A stretch of 64,000 nt of DNA, from the NCBI RefSeq assembly GCF_036417845.1, contig NC_090013.1, forward strand, positions 1,121,001 to 1,185,000. The letters are read 5' to 3'. Source of the stretch: Apteryx mantelli. Its lineage: Eukaryota > Chordata > Aves > Apterygiformes > Apterygidae. This document shows, in pieces, positions 53,701-64,000 of the stretch; position 1 is the stretch's first letter; every line of letters starts with the position of its first letter. The notes beneath the pieces were generated by a model. It made no database searches. It had not been told where the DNA came from and saw only the letters and a list, made by a program, of their open reading frames with translations. Both the position numbers and the translations under genes were made by a program.

Positions 53701-56700
53701 GGAGCTGCAGCTAAGTTGGCCCAACTGAGCTGACAGGCGGTAGGGGTGTGTGTGTGTGTGTCTGCCTGTTCCAGTATTTCCCAGGGTGGCTGTGAAGGAT
53801 TAGACAAAATCGTTGCACTGGGATATGCGATGGTGCCTCTTGGGCGTGCCGTTAACCTCTGCTTATCAACCCTGCACGTGACAGCCTTGACAAGCCGGAG
53901 CTCTTTCAGCTCTTCTAGAGGTGCCAGTATTTCTCAATCGGCGACCTTTGAAACGCGTTATATAAGTAGCCGTCGCCGAATGCATCTAGAACCGAGTCCA
54001 CCGCCTCTAGGAGGACTCCTGGGCTCCGCGTAGCGCCTCCCGCGCTCGGAAACGCGAGGACTTTCCCTTATCTCGGGGCTCGGTGTGTGTTTTGGCCACC
54101 GCTTTGCTTGCAAGCTCATGTGATGTCTTGATTTTGAAAGTGTCTTGGTGTCCTGGCTGGTCTGCTTTAACTCTTGGGATATGGAAAAATGGAGAGGGGA
54201 GACCCACGGCGCTGGGACGAGGGCATTTTACCTCTCGGCGAGACCGTGAACTCAAAACCGAATGCAGATTAGCGGCACCGCTCTCTCTTGGGAGAAGCTG
54301 TATCTACGCTCTTGTGGTTAGAGGAGCAATCCTTGCTGGATTACCATAGAGGGTAAATTCGAGCCTGCTAAGTCCAAGACATTCAACTCTCTCATCTCTT
54401 ACTGTTTCCAAGAAACCAGGATTTGCAGGGAGTGCAGCTACGTGCTCATCAGGAGAAAGATAAATCACTGCATGTTTTCCTCTAAAGGAGACAGTTTCTA
54501 AAAATAGGAGCCATGCTGGAGCTCTGGAGAACAAAAGAGCTCCTGGAAGGCTCCTGCCACCGTCCTTTCTCCGCGATCTGCACCCTCTGCCCCTCCTTCC
54601 TCCGTCGTCCCTCTCCCCGTCGCTCAGCCACGCGCTCCGTGTTTTTGGAAAGATTTCAAATCCGCCACTTTGGGAGCGTTGTGTTTTGCAGGCAACAGCT
54701 CCCATCCCTTCCCCCTGGCATGCCAGACCAGGCTGCTTGGTGACTCAGGCTTTCCTGAATGAACGTGGCCCTGTCTAGCATGACCTCGACAGCTTGGCCC
54801 TGCATCTCTCCGGCCTTTTCCAAAATGCCTTTGAAGCCAAGAGGAGCCAGGAACGCTGTCCTGCCAAAGCCACGTTTCCAGGCCAGGTTTTGATGATGCT
54901 ATGACGGCGATGGAGGGTAACCCTGGTGTTTTGTCCCATCCCAGCTCTGTGCCTAGATGAAAGAGCTCAAAATCCACCACCTTGTTGCAACAAGACCTAC
55001 AACTTGGAGATGCTCAGCCTTAAAAGTCTCACCTTAAATGTGTCCAGAGCCTAAAATGTTGGAAGGGCTGAAAACCTGCTTGGACTCTTCATGTTCCTCC
55101 TCTGCTTGTGGGGCAGGTCCTGCCCTGCTTTGCCCATCTCCAGAACCAACACGGTGGCCTGAACCCTGTGTTGCTCAGGCCACCGTGCTTGACTTGAGGG
55201 TTTTTATGGCATATAACCAGCAGCCCCTAAAATAAATGCAAACTGTGAGCAGATGCATCCATCAGGGAGAGGATGGCAAGGCCAACTAGAGGTCAGGGTT
55301 GGGCAGTTTGGGCTATAAGGGCTCTCATGGGCTGAGCCCACAGGCTGTTCTAGCAAAACCTGGCTCCTTGGCCATATGTCCCCAAGGGTGAGTCCCAGGC
55401 AGTTGTGGGGCAGCCCATGACCCAAGATGATGCCAGGAGCAGGGACGTGGGACAGATCCTTGTCCCAGCAAGAAGCTTTCTCACTCGGGGCTGGGCTGCA
55501 AGAAGCAGCTGCGCCGCAGCTTCCCCAAGCTCCTGGCCTCATTTGCAATAATGAGCGAGTCCCCGTTTTCCATCCACGTGGCTGGACCAGGATGGGGGAG
55601 CTCTGCACGGGCGTGAGCGACGGCAGAGCCGTGAGGAGCGAGGCTCATGTGTCCTGCTCCGAGCTCAGCCTTGGCTGACCGAGTTTGCCCCGGGGCCGAC
55701 TCTTACAAGTAAGACCTGGGCCAGGTAGGTTCGATCGATGCGTCTTCATTGCTGATGTCCGGATGGAGCCGCAGACTTTCCTCCCTCCTATTTTTGATGC
55801 GTCTGGCTGTGATATAGCTTGGTAGACCCTGCAGACGGGCTTTGCAGGAGGCATTTGCCTGCCTGTCCTCTCTGGCTGGGACACAACCCCGTCTTGCATC
55901 TTCTTGCGAGCAGGGTTGGAGGTGGTTGACCTAGCTCAGGAGCCATCCTGGTGGTTCACCCACCACCAGCGCGAAGCAGAGCTCCTCTGAGCTCCCGGCA
56001 TGCACGTGGGCATCTGGAGAAAGCCACCAGCACCTTCGCGCACCAGTCCAAGGGCAGGGAGGCACGGGGGATGCTTGTGAGCCCCACGTGTAGAACCCGT
56101 GGGAACCGCTCTCCTTCGCAGGGTGGACAAAGCCAACTGCTGTCCGGCCGCTTGGCCGCGGCTCCGCGCTGGGTACCTCTCTGGGGCGGCGGGAGCGTGG
56201 CCGGAGGCGTGGGCATCTCTCCTTTAAACTGCTTAGCTGCAGCAACGGTTATACATCAAATAGTTGCGCGCGGGATTAAACCCTCTTAAGTGTGGCTTGG
56301 AAATCCTCCCGTAATCCGGACCCAGCTGTAGGAGGGAAGGACGGGCAGCCGGAGCAGAGGGGGTTTATCTGCTGGGAAAGCTTTTTAACGCCAAATCACG
56401 TTATTGCAAATTGCGCTAAAGAAAGCCTCACTTCAGGCACTGACCTTGAAGCTTTCCTCTCTGTTGCAGATGAGCCTGATCCTGCCCTCTCCGGTGCTGT
56501 CCCAGCCACAGCTCACAGGACCGAACTCGGGTAAGTTCCCAGGATCCGTCACAGAGCGGAGAGCATCCGGGAGCCGGTCTCCCCTTGTTGACAGTGCTCC
56601 GGTTGCTAAAACCCCCAAATATCTGCCCGCCTACCCCCAAAGAGGGTTATCCCGGTACCAAGGATGTCAGCAGCCCCCCTGGAGCCGGACAATGCAGTTG

Positions 56701-59700
56701 CCTCGCTCCAAACCGACGCTGGCTGCTCTGCTCCATTTCGTTTTTCCGCTTCCCGGTGAACCGCCCTGCTTTCGCCGCCCCCAAATAGCCCCTTGGAGCA
56801 TCTTCCCGCTGCCAGGGTTGTCCCAGGTGCAAGGGAGAGAGACGGTGGGAGGTGGATGCTTGACCTGGCTGTGTTGGGCGTCCTGAGGCTGATCAAGCAG
56901 CTCCGAGCACGCTGGAAAAGAAAGATGTAGAGGTGGCAGCGCCAACCTCGTGCAGAGAAGGGTCCGCATCCTTTCTCGTGGCACCAGGGAACTGCGTGCG
57001 GACCCGCGCTTGGCTCAGACTCTCCCTCTTGGCCCGTCTTGCAGTGCAGCCGATGCCCAGCGTGTTCTAACGGGTTTATTTTAGTAGCTGCTGTTGACTG
57101 ATCCTTCCTGGGCCAGCGGTTTCCTTAGCGAGTTATTTTTAATAATGTTTGCAGGGTTTACGGTGCATATGGGAATCGCATTTCCCCGCTATCGTGCCAC
57201 AGACGATGGAGCGAGCCCGTCCTGCATTCAGCAGCGATTTCTCTCGAGTTAAAAGTAGGGAACGATTTTGAGTCAAGACGGGCGAGCGCAGCGTGGTGGG
57301 GGGCTCGGTTGGCGCCCAAACTTTGCTTTTCCAGAAACGACTCGGAAATAAATAGGTTTAAAAAGAGAACGAGAGAGATAGAGAGAGAGAGAGGCAGCGC
57401 GTGGAACTGGCAGCCCTGCCGCCTCCGACAAAGGCGCTTTGTTCTCCCGGCGGTGTGACTTGACCCGTGAGATAGCGTTGTGCTGTCCTGGAGCAGCTCC
57501 TTGCACGAGGACTCGAGCTCCTCCGGGTGTTGGGCTCTGCAGCCCGGCAGGTTCCTCCCCGGGGATGATTTGGTGGGGGTAGGTTTGGATGCAGAATGGG
57601 AGGTTTTGCATCCAAAGTGGCGAGCGTCTGCCTGGCCGTGCCGCGTGTGCTGCTTAGAAGGAGAAGCTGGGCATGGAGTTGGCTGTGGAGGACAGAGGCT
57701 GGGTTGTATCCTCAGGGCAGGGTGCGTGGAAGAGCCTTGCCTTGCTCTGCAGAGGCTCCAGATCTGCTCAGCCCTGGCCCTGGAGACCTTATCTGCCGAG
57801 CATGCCATCTGCATGGCATCCCCACTTGAAGCTCCTGTTGGAGGCCACCTCTGCCTGCTGCGTGGGGCCCCCTTTGCTCCATTGACCTCTGGTCATCCTG
57901 GTGGGGCAGGTAGCGTCATGGCGAGTAGGCACAGCCCAGCTGAGCAATGTGCCTGGAATTGCTTGCAGGGAGGGCCTGGAGTCAGGTTGGAGTCACGGCT
58001 GCTTTCTGGGGACACCGGGTCATCTGGATCTCTTGGAGACTGGTTTGGAAGCCTCAACGTGGCGATCTGGTGCCAGTCGAGGCTCTTGGCATTCCCACTC
58101 GGCCTCCTGCCAGCCCTGCAGAAGGTCTTGGGGCTCTTGTAGGTCTTGTGTCACAGCTGCTGGTCTCATGCAGATGTCTCCAGTCTCCCAGGGCATCTTG
58201 GAGAGCATCAAGTGCTTTTGCTGCATCCTCGTGGCCCTGAGCATGTCCCTTTTCCTTCCAGGAAAAAGCCTCCAAGCCCAACGTAGGACTTTCAAAACCT
58301 CCAGGGCACAGGCTGGGATGCTCACGGGCATCTTCACCCCCTTTCTAACACTGACCTCATCTTCGGTGCTGTGAGGCCCACGGCAACCCGCTCCACATGG
58401 TGTGGGTGGCGTGGAGCCACCCAGTCCCACTGTGGAGCTTGTCCCATGGAGGCACTCATTCTCCAGCCACATGATGGGATCTGCCCGGGTTTGGGGTCCA
58501 TGTAGAGGGTCTGAAGGAGCACCGGGAGGAACCACCTTGATCCCGTGTGCTCTGTGTGGCTTGGGGTCTGTGCACAGTGAAGAAAGGAAGATGATGGTCA
58601 GCATCTCCCACTCTCGCTATGGAGAGTGACCGCCCAGGGACCTCCATTTACCCGTGGAGGACATACCTGGATCATCCTTTGGTGCCGGAGACCTTTGCTA
58701 CGGTCCACGTTGGCACTTAGATCTGTTTTTATGCAACTTTGAAGTCTTCCGTAGCTCGTTATTTGGCCTGACAGTAGCAAGTGTCGTTCTTTCGAGTAAA
58801 TATCCCTGTTCAGTGATATATAAACTGTCCAAGCCTGCGGCATCCCGAGGAGTTAGCAAGGGAAAGGGGAGGAGAAGCAGAGAGTGGGGTGGAATAAAGG
58901 GAAGATGGTTTTTTTGGCCCAAGTAGGAAACCACAACAGGAGCGTTCAGGTTTCCAACAAGGAGGACGCTCCTGTCGTGCCTGGCACAAACACGGAAGAG
59001 CCACCGTAGGGAGCAGTTACAGCCGTCGCTGAAACAAGCCCAGGAGAAGACGCTAGGACAGATTATAGCTGTACGTGGCCGAGGGAGGATGGGAAGGGAC
59101 GAGCGGTCCTTGGGCTCCGCGTGCCCTAAATTTTTAATATTTGGATACAGGAGCTGCTGCGAAATCCCCAGCCTGCGTTGTGCCAGCGTGCAGCGTCACG
59201 CGCAGGCGCTCTCTGGTTCCAGGCTGGGCTTTTCGTAAATGGATTTTTATTTTTTTATTATTTAAACTATCCTATTAACTGGCTAATAACCGTCAAAACT
59301 TATTTGCAGCTCCACGAATGAAGAGCATTTGGAGTTCAAGAAGGCTTTGTACAGAACGGACGCCAGGAGCTCCATAGACCTACGAAACATGACTGTATCC
59401 GGCAGCGGGGCCTGGGATCCCTCCGCCCTGGAGACGCGAGTGGGCGACGGGAGAGAAGAAAGCACTTTAGAGAGACTCTCTGGCTTGAAGGACTCGAAGG
59501 ACGGGCGGTGCGTAAAGGAGTCGGCGTTCGCCGTGGAGCCCCAGCTTGTAAATACTGTGCAGGTGGATCCTGAGCAACTGGAGAGTGACCCCGAGGACCT
59601 GGACTCCGGCAAGGCGGCAGCAGAGACGCCCAGCCCTTGTCCGGGGGCACCGGCTGGCAGCGGAGAAGAGAAATATCTTAAAAACGAACCAAAGCAACTT

Positions 59701-62454
59701 GAAGGCCTCAGCAAAGAGCACTTAGATAAAAGCAAGAGGGGGATCCAGAGGGTCGACTGGATTTCTAGACCCAATAAAAGCCCGAGTCCTCACTACAAAG
59801 ACGTAAGCAAGCCGACAGATGTAGCAACGAGCTTACCCTTTCGGGGCCAGGCCATGCGCGAAGTGCCTCCTCCGCTGACTCCGACGGTGTTCAGAAAAAC
59901 GCTAAACCCCGTCCTCAGCAAGCCCAAAGCCCTCGAGAGCTCCTCCTCGCACAGGAAGGGGCTGGTGGTCGAGGCGGACTTGGGCGACATCAGCCCGCTC
60001 GGCACGGCCGAGTGGACGATACAGAAGCCGGGTCTTCAGCTCGGCGCTGACCTCGCCGTCGGCAAACAGTCCTGGACGGTAAATGCCGAAGATTCAGTGG
60101 AGCGGATCCCGCTGATGTCTCTGGAGCCGGCTCCCTGCAGCTCCTACGACATTGAGATGAGGCCCTACATGTGCAGCATCCTGCTGGAGGAGCAGGGGAA
60201 AGAAGAGCTGGGCCCAGAGGAGGACCCGACGGTGTACACGTGCATCGAATGCAGCATTTACTTTAAGAAGAAGGAACATTTGATGGATCACATGCTTCAG
60301 CATAACCGCGGACCAGGGAGGGACCAAGACAGAGATGCTTTGGGAGGGCAGTGCCAGTTCTGCTGCAACGAGTGCGGGTGGGCCTTTGGAGACCCCACGT
60401 CTCTGGAGCAGCACAAAAGGCTCCACCAAGAATCCAGGGAAAAAATTATTGAAGAAATCCAGAAGCTGAACGAGTTTCCGGACGAAGGCCGGGAAGCCCG
60501 GCTCCAGTGCCCCAAATGCGTCTTTGGCACAAACTCCTCCAAGATCTTCGTCCAGCACGCCAAGATGCACGTCAAGGAGAGGAAGGACCAAGGCGCGAAG
60601 AACGTGAATCTCTTTGGAAGCGCCGGCAGTGGAGAAATGCGGGACAGCCCGGCGCACGGCATCTACAAACACTTCAAACCAAATGAACACGTGGCCCTGC
60701 AGGTGCAGGTGCCTCCTCACGGCAGCGGCAAAGGGCTCAGCACCTGCATGCTCTGCAGCTTCCCGGCCCCCAACGAGAACATCCTCAAGGAGCACATGAA
60801 ATACGCCCACTCCCACCTCTCCTGGGACGCGGAGGCGTTTGAGGAAGACCCCAATCAGCCTGGAACTAGTCGAGATGCCTACAGCCCCGCTCGGCCAGGG
60901 CGGTTTGCCGAGCCGGATTATTTCGGCAAAGCAGAGCGGCTCTTCTCTCCATCCCACCGCGAGAGCGCGTCGCATTACGAAGCCGTCCACGGCTTTGCCT
61001 TAGCCCACCCACGGCTCGACAAAAGCAACGGGGCGAGTAAAAAGGACTACCAGACGTCAGGGTATCACGCCAGGAAGGCAGCTCCCTACGCTGCCCCGCA
61101 CAAAAACCTGGGGCTGTCGGGCCACCCGTCTGCGAAGGCCTATTCCCAGTTTGCTCTGCAGCAGCTGAAAAAAAAAGCGGCAGCTCAGCACCTCGAGGCA
61201 GAAGGCGACGGTCTCAGGAGCCACCCGGCGGGGCTGGAGGAGCTCAGGCACAGATGGACGGTGGCCAACGACGCCGGGAGCATGGAAGAGGAGATCTCTC
61301 TAACCGCAGAAATAGACCTGACCGAGAACAGAGGCATCAAACCTGTTGCCATCCCTCAAGCTGCCTTGGACCTCAAGAGGACGTTCAGAGACACCTTGAA
61401 AGCCACGGACTCTTCGATAGCCTCCGAGGAGCAGCAGCAGCAGCTGCGGAAGATGGTGCCCATCGTGCTTCTCGAGGAGGCGAACCTGCATCCCAAAGCG
61501 ACCAAGCGGCCCAGGGGGAAGCCGTTCAAGAAGAAAGCAGCAATCCCGTCCCGGGAATTCATGATGGAAGAGCCTCTCCCGTTGGACATGCTCCTGCTGG
61601 ACTCTCCTCTGGAGGGTCCTCTGGAGCTTGACGACCTCTTGGACTCCGACTCACCCATGCTGAAGAACGAGGAGCGGAAGTGCCCCTACTGCCCGGACAG
61701 GTTTCACAACGGCATCGGGCTGGCGAACCACGTGCGGGGTCACCTCAACAGGGTGGGGGTGAGCTACAACGTCCGTCACTTTATCTCGGCGGAAGAAGTG
61801 AAAGCTATTGAGCAAAAATTTTCCTTCCAAAAGAAGAAGAAAAAAGGTAGTATGTATTCAATTCACCGTGCTTTCTATTTTCTTGTTTTAAGCGGCGGGG
61901 TTTTCTCCTCCCGCTGACGATGGGTACGTATGTTACCGCGGCCAGCTCGAATCGCAACGGCCGTGGCCTCGCCGGCACGTCTCCTTGCCACCGCTGCTCC
62001 TCTGCAGCGCGGCGGCCGGTCGTGTCAGGCACCGTAAAAACCCGCTCGGGTTTATCAGCCGCTCATTCGCGTGTCGTTCTCTCCGCAGTTGCAAACTTCG
62101 ACCCGAGCACGTTCAGCCTGATGCGGTGCGAGTTCTGCGGGGCCGGCTTCGACACGCGCGCCGGCCTCTCCAGCCACGCCAGGGCCCACCTGAGAGACTT
62201 TGGTATTACCAACTGGGAGCTCACCATCTCGCCCATCAACATCCTCAAGGAGCTGCTGGCCAACTCGGCCGAGCACCCCATGCTGCAGTCGGCGGCGGGA
62301 GCGGAGCCCTCGTCCCCGGGCCGCGAGAGGGAGGCGCACGGCTTTGTGTCCCGCAAGAGCATGACGCCCATGTCCGAATGCAGCATTCCCCGGTCTCCTC
62401 TGTCCCCGTTCCCCCCGGCCTGGGGAGATGAGTCCCTGCAGTCCTACAGAGACG
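32395..62454 (+). CDS. WIZ: WIZ zinc finger protein (3' end beyond window)
   Basis: Nuclear C2H2 protein that joins the G9a/GLP (EHMT2/EHMT1) H3K9 methyltransferase complex and bridges it to CtBP. Coding exons in phase: 32395-32722 (N-terminus), 56470-56530, 59310-61846 and 62089-62454, giving 1097 codons plus one base. Widely spaced fingers, the trait behind the name, are C441/C444/H457/H461, C482/C485/H498/H502, C530/C533/H546/H550, C609/C612/H625/H630, C921/C924/H937/H941 and C989/C992/H1005/H1009. Family signatures include CIECSIYFKKKEHL, CGWAFGDPTSLEQH, CPKCVFGTNSS, CPYCPDRFHNGIGLANHVRG and FDTRAGLSSHARAHLRDFGI. The last two exons are certain. The first two rest on splice sites and phase. 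Further fingers and CtBP motifs should lie beyond 64000. Confidence 0.88.
32723..36504 (+). other. WIZ intron 2, CpG-dense part
   Basis: Continues the CpG-rich, 'ttttcccgg'-rich unique composition of intron 1. Several homopolymer runs occur (for example a T13 tract at 34990). No tandem array, transposon or convincing exon was found. Confidence 0.45.
36505..37275. repeat. minisatellite of GTGCCACCAGGTCCC units (WIZ intron 2)
   Basis: Units combine 'ggtgtcacagcagtgtgtgg' with 'tgccaccaggtccctgatgc' and 'agggatgttctgttctgggg'. Single units are about 45-60 bp and alternate with and without the 'agcagtgtgtgg' segment, giving a higher-order period of about 107-110 bp. Confidence 0.92.
37276..41890 (+). 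other. WIZ intron 2, compositional transition
   Basis: CpG-dense, homopolymer-rich sequence persists to about 39700. After that CpG falls and the DNA becomes ordinary mixed-composition intron. A frame at 39065-39259 starts GAGCCATGG and ends next to AC|GTAAGG, but it is unrecognised. The stretch 41040-41370 gives cysteine- and histidine-bearing translations on the minus strand that I could not assign; it may be an old transposon or retrocopy. Confidence 0.4.
41891..42060 (-). mobile_element. CR1 LINE fragment
   Basis: 'cctccagaccttttctctga' followed by 'gctgaacagcttgagttttc', then '...tggccctcccttgaactcc' and '...gaacgaggtgcagc', matches the remembered complement of the 3' region of avian CR1 elements. 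It is diverged and truncated, and the ends are approximate. Confidence 0.5.
42061..52870 (+). other. WIZ intron 2, mixed-composition interior
   Basis: About 10.8 kb with no supported exon. Noted items: an RFX X-box-like GTTGCCTAGCAAA at 42349-42361; a TATATATATA/T-run at 44485-44505; an A12 run at about 45590; long T runs at 46690 and 51395-51425; and a minus-strand coding-like patch at about 50450-50960 (listed separately). Several 60-250-codon frames occur but show no family resemblance. Confidence 0.4.
50450..50960 (-). pseudogene. possible decayed coding segment, minus strand
   Basis: Three successive minus-strand frames look protein-like. One reads KADLLQALQDASALSALQEK then KQRLRESRQHLQDPSVP and up to LDNPDLSP. 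A second continues PLDAISAPSPPKLPEKTLLP. A third reads LLSLVLAKSKLKILLVLLNT then DEELAQQQDLAGDVNFT. Frame changes between them suggest a frameshifted retrocopy or dead exon. I do not recognise the family, there is no matching poly(A) tail, and chance remains possible. Confidence 0.3.
52871..53310 (-). mobile_element. CR1 LINE, 3' part
   Basis: Starts 'gaatcgcagaataactgagg' and 'ttggagggggcctccagagg', then 'ccatctctgtgctcaaagca', 'tgttccgctcttgcagggagg' and 'ttcgctggactccctccag'. This is the complement of the conserved 3' region of avian CR1. It is diverged by scattered substitutions. This element class is a main reason for placing the sequence in birds or their relatives. Confidence 0.8.
53311..56469 (+). 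other. WIZ intron 2, 3' part
   Basis: Mixed-composition intron with a (TG)n microsatellite at 53745-53761. It ends at the strong TTTCCTCTCTGTTGCAG acceptor (56469). No other exon is supported. Confidence 0.45.
56470..56530 (+). other. WIZ: WIZ 61-nt exon
   Basis: Flanked by an excellent acceptor (CCTCTCTGTTGCAG) and a perfect donor (GG|GTAAGT at 56531). Read with one base from the previous exon it gives DEPDPALSGAVPATAHRTEL plus two bases. This joins the large finger exon as ...TELG-STNEEHLEF. The phase fits on both sides. The internal ATG at 56470 is out of frame with the finger exon and is not a start. Confidence 0.65.
56531..59309 (+). other. WIZ intron 3
   Basis: Mixed-composition intron containing a GA-rich microsatellite (57369-57393). 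It ends at TTATTTGCAG (59309). No further exon or transposon was recognised. Confidence 0.5.
59310..61846 (+). other. WIZ: WIZ large zinc-finger exon
   Basis: A 2.5-kb exon with five C2H2 fingers (four at 60.2-60.8 kb and one at 61.68 kb) separated by long acidic and Ser/Pro-rich linkers. It ends QKKKKK plus G at a GTAGTA donor (61847) in phase 1. The reading frame stays open 71 bases into the intron, so a frame call to 61917 overruns the true exon. Confidence 0.93.
61847..62088 (+). other. WIZ intron 4
   Basis: Short CpG-rich intron ending CGTTCTCTCCGCAG. Nothing else is seen. Confidence 0.7.
62089..62454 (+). other. WIZ: WIZ exon with sixth finger
   Basis: Encodes VANFDPSTFSLMRCEFCGAG and on through the finger FDTRAGLSSHARAHLRDFGI, NWELTISPINILKELL, a Ser/Pro-rich linker and SLQSYRDG. 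It ends at a perfect donor G|GTAAGT (62455) in phase 1. The finger type with an RAGLSSHARAHLR core is the repeated WIZ signature. Confidence 0.93.
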
Positions 62455-64000
62455 GTAAGTGTCCCCTGAACACCCTGGGCGAGCTCGAAACCCTCTTGAT
62501 AGCCCCAAAACTGGATCCTCTGCTCCTTCTGCTGAGCAGAGCCTTGCTGGAGGGGGGTTATTTCCAGGGAATGGTTTAATCGGCAGAACCAGGTGCTGGT
62601 TTAGCCATTTCCACCGTTTGTCCTCTGGGTTGGACGTCCGGTGAAAACCGATCCTGCTTTTGGGCAGGCGGATGGAAACGTTGGTTGACAGAAGAGCCTG
62701 GTCGCTCCCTGTGGGCAGCCCGGTCTCTCAAACGGCGGGCGGAGGCATCACCGTCTGTCTGGGCGCCCCGCGTTGCGTGTTTGGGCTTTGTCGTTTTAAA
62801 CAAAAAGCGCCGTGCCCGGGAGCGGGGCGGTTTCCACCGGGGAAAACCCGATGAACCCGGAGCCCCCGGCAGCGCGTTGCCGAATCACGGGGCAGAAGGC
62901 GGCTGGAGGAAAAGAGCAGAGCGCGGTCACCTTTTGGCGACGGGTCGCGCATCGGGGAAGGGGTTAATTCAGTTCTTGACCTGGTGCGTCCCCTAGCCAG
63001 AGGTGCCCGATTTTAAGTCATTTAAAAAACAAAAAAAAAAACAGGCCACAGCTTGAAATCTGGGCTTGCTTATCAGTACTGGCAACATCGCTCCCTTTTT
63101 TTTTTCCCTTTTCGGCACGAAACGCAGACCCGGGGCTGCTGCATCTCCCGCTGTTGCTGTGCCCGTCTCCGTAACTTGGCAGGCTCTGGCTGCCTCCAAA
63201 TGCCAACTGCTTTCGCTTAGAAATCGCTGGAGAGGATATCAAAGTCCCAGGGAGGGGGGGGAAAACCGATTAGCGCTGCTCTCCCGCTTTTGTGTTTCCT
63301 ACGGGCGATGGTTGCACCGTGCCCGCATTTGCCTAAGAAAAGGATGCTGATGTGCCCCCAGCTCCCAAAATGCGACCTCCCCCCCGCTGCCCCCGGGCAG
63401 GTCTTTCGGACAAAGCCGCTCCGGCAGCTGGGAAAACGCCGGGGGGATTCGGGAGAACCCTCTCGCGTCGGCGCGGGGGGATGTTAGCGGCGCGGCTTCG
63501 GCGCCGGAAAAAAGGCAGAAAAACCCGCGCCGAGCGCGGGATGGAGACGGGGCATCGGGAATCCGCGGATGAGTCGCGAGCGACCAGCCCACTTCAGCCT
63601 CTCGTTTAAACCCCGATTAGTTTGAGGGTGGACGCTTGAAAGCAAACGGCGGCTCGGAAAGCGGAGCCGGAGCTCAAACCGCCCCCGTCTAAGGGAGCGC
63701 CTGGATTTAAACCTCACTCGCTGCGTATTTCCTTACGAGTAGCCTCTTTGGGAGAGAATGCCAAGAAAACGGGTAAGTCTGGAAAGCCAAAAAAGAAGGA
63801 AAAAAAAAAAATCCCCGGCGAGGACTGTGCTGGGCCCAGCGACCTGTTGTGTAACCGAAGCATGCGCAGCGCGTCACGTGGAGATAGCCATCAGCGCTCG
63901 GTAACCCGGCACGGCTTTTGTATTTAAATCCCCAAATGAAGTCTCTTAGTTACGCGCCTGCGAGGAGCTGGGAGTGCAGAGACGGGCTTCCTGCGGGCGC
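62455..64000 (+). other. WIZ intron 5, to window end
   Basis: CpG-rich intronic sequence resembling the 27-39 kb composition (words such as 'ggaaaacccg', T and A runs). The next finger exon is not present before the edge. Confidence 0.5.

Noticed and set aside
56470-56530. ATG at 56470 as a WIZ start codon
   Set aside because: It would leave phase 1 at the exon end, while the finger exon needs phase 2. Reading with one base from the upstream exon is in frame throughout.
61847-61917. WIZ frame continuing past 61846 to a stop at 61917
   Set aside because: A GTAGTA donor at 61847 and the conserved QKKKKK-VANFD join to 62089 show that these bases are intron.

Overview
This window is vertebrate nuclear DNA, most likely a GC-rich microchromosome of a bird or another sauropsid. 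The reasons are intron-containing genes with consensus splice sites, CR1-type LINE fragments at about 41.9 and 52.9 kb, a very high CpG content, and exceptionally dense minisatellites. The gene order CYP4F(-) / PGLYRP2(+) / RASAL3(+) / WIZ(+) is, by my recollection of human 19p13.12, the same block in the opposite orientation. Gene models were built by hand from splice signals, reading-frame phase and recalled family sequence; no search was run.

Layout. 1-640: first coding exon and part of intron 1 of a CYP4F cytochrome P450 on the minus strand. 640-2850: divergent intergenic region holding an E-box-containing minisatellite, a 48-bp repeat and about 700 bp of alternating purine/pyrimidine DNA. 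2851-8172: PGLYRP2, four coding exons, 484 aa, zinc amidase residues intact, one GC-AG intron, poly(A) signal at 8167. 8173-10604: intergenic, with TG/CG-rich DNA and two minisatellites. 10605-23211: RASAL3, 18 coding exons, 1092 aa (PH-like, C2, RasGAP and C-terminal coiled coil), with a candidate alternative first exon at 13840. 23212-24540: intergenic, mostly a minisatellite. 24540-25420: CpG-island promoter and noncoding first exon of WIZ, with interleaved YY1-type and CRE-type sites. 25237 to the window end: WIZ, modelled as a start-codon exon at 32310-32722, a 61-nt exon at 56470, a 2.5-kb zinc-finger exon at 59310-61846 and another finger exon at 62089-62454. The gene runs off the right edge.

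The three plus-strand genes are functionally unrelated neighbours: a secreted peptidoglycan amidase, a haematopoietic Ras GTPase-activating protein, and a zinc-finger partner of the G9a/GLP histone methyltransferases. What they share is repeat structure. Nearly every PGLYRP2 and RASAL3 intron longer than a few hundred bases, and WIZ intron 1, carries its own minisatellite family. Two families contain splice-site-like sequences. The RASAL3 intron array before the C2 exon offers five phase-0, stop-free alternative 3' splice sites exactly 105 nt apart. The WIZ intron 1 array repeats a donor-like GGGTGAGC some thirty times just after the true donor. No rRNA, tRNA, CRISPR array or prokaryotic feature is present.
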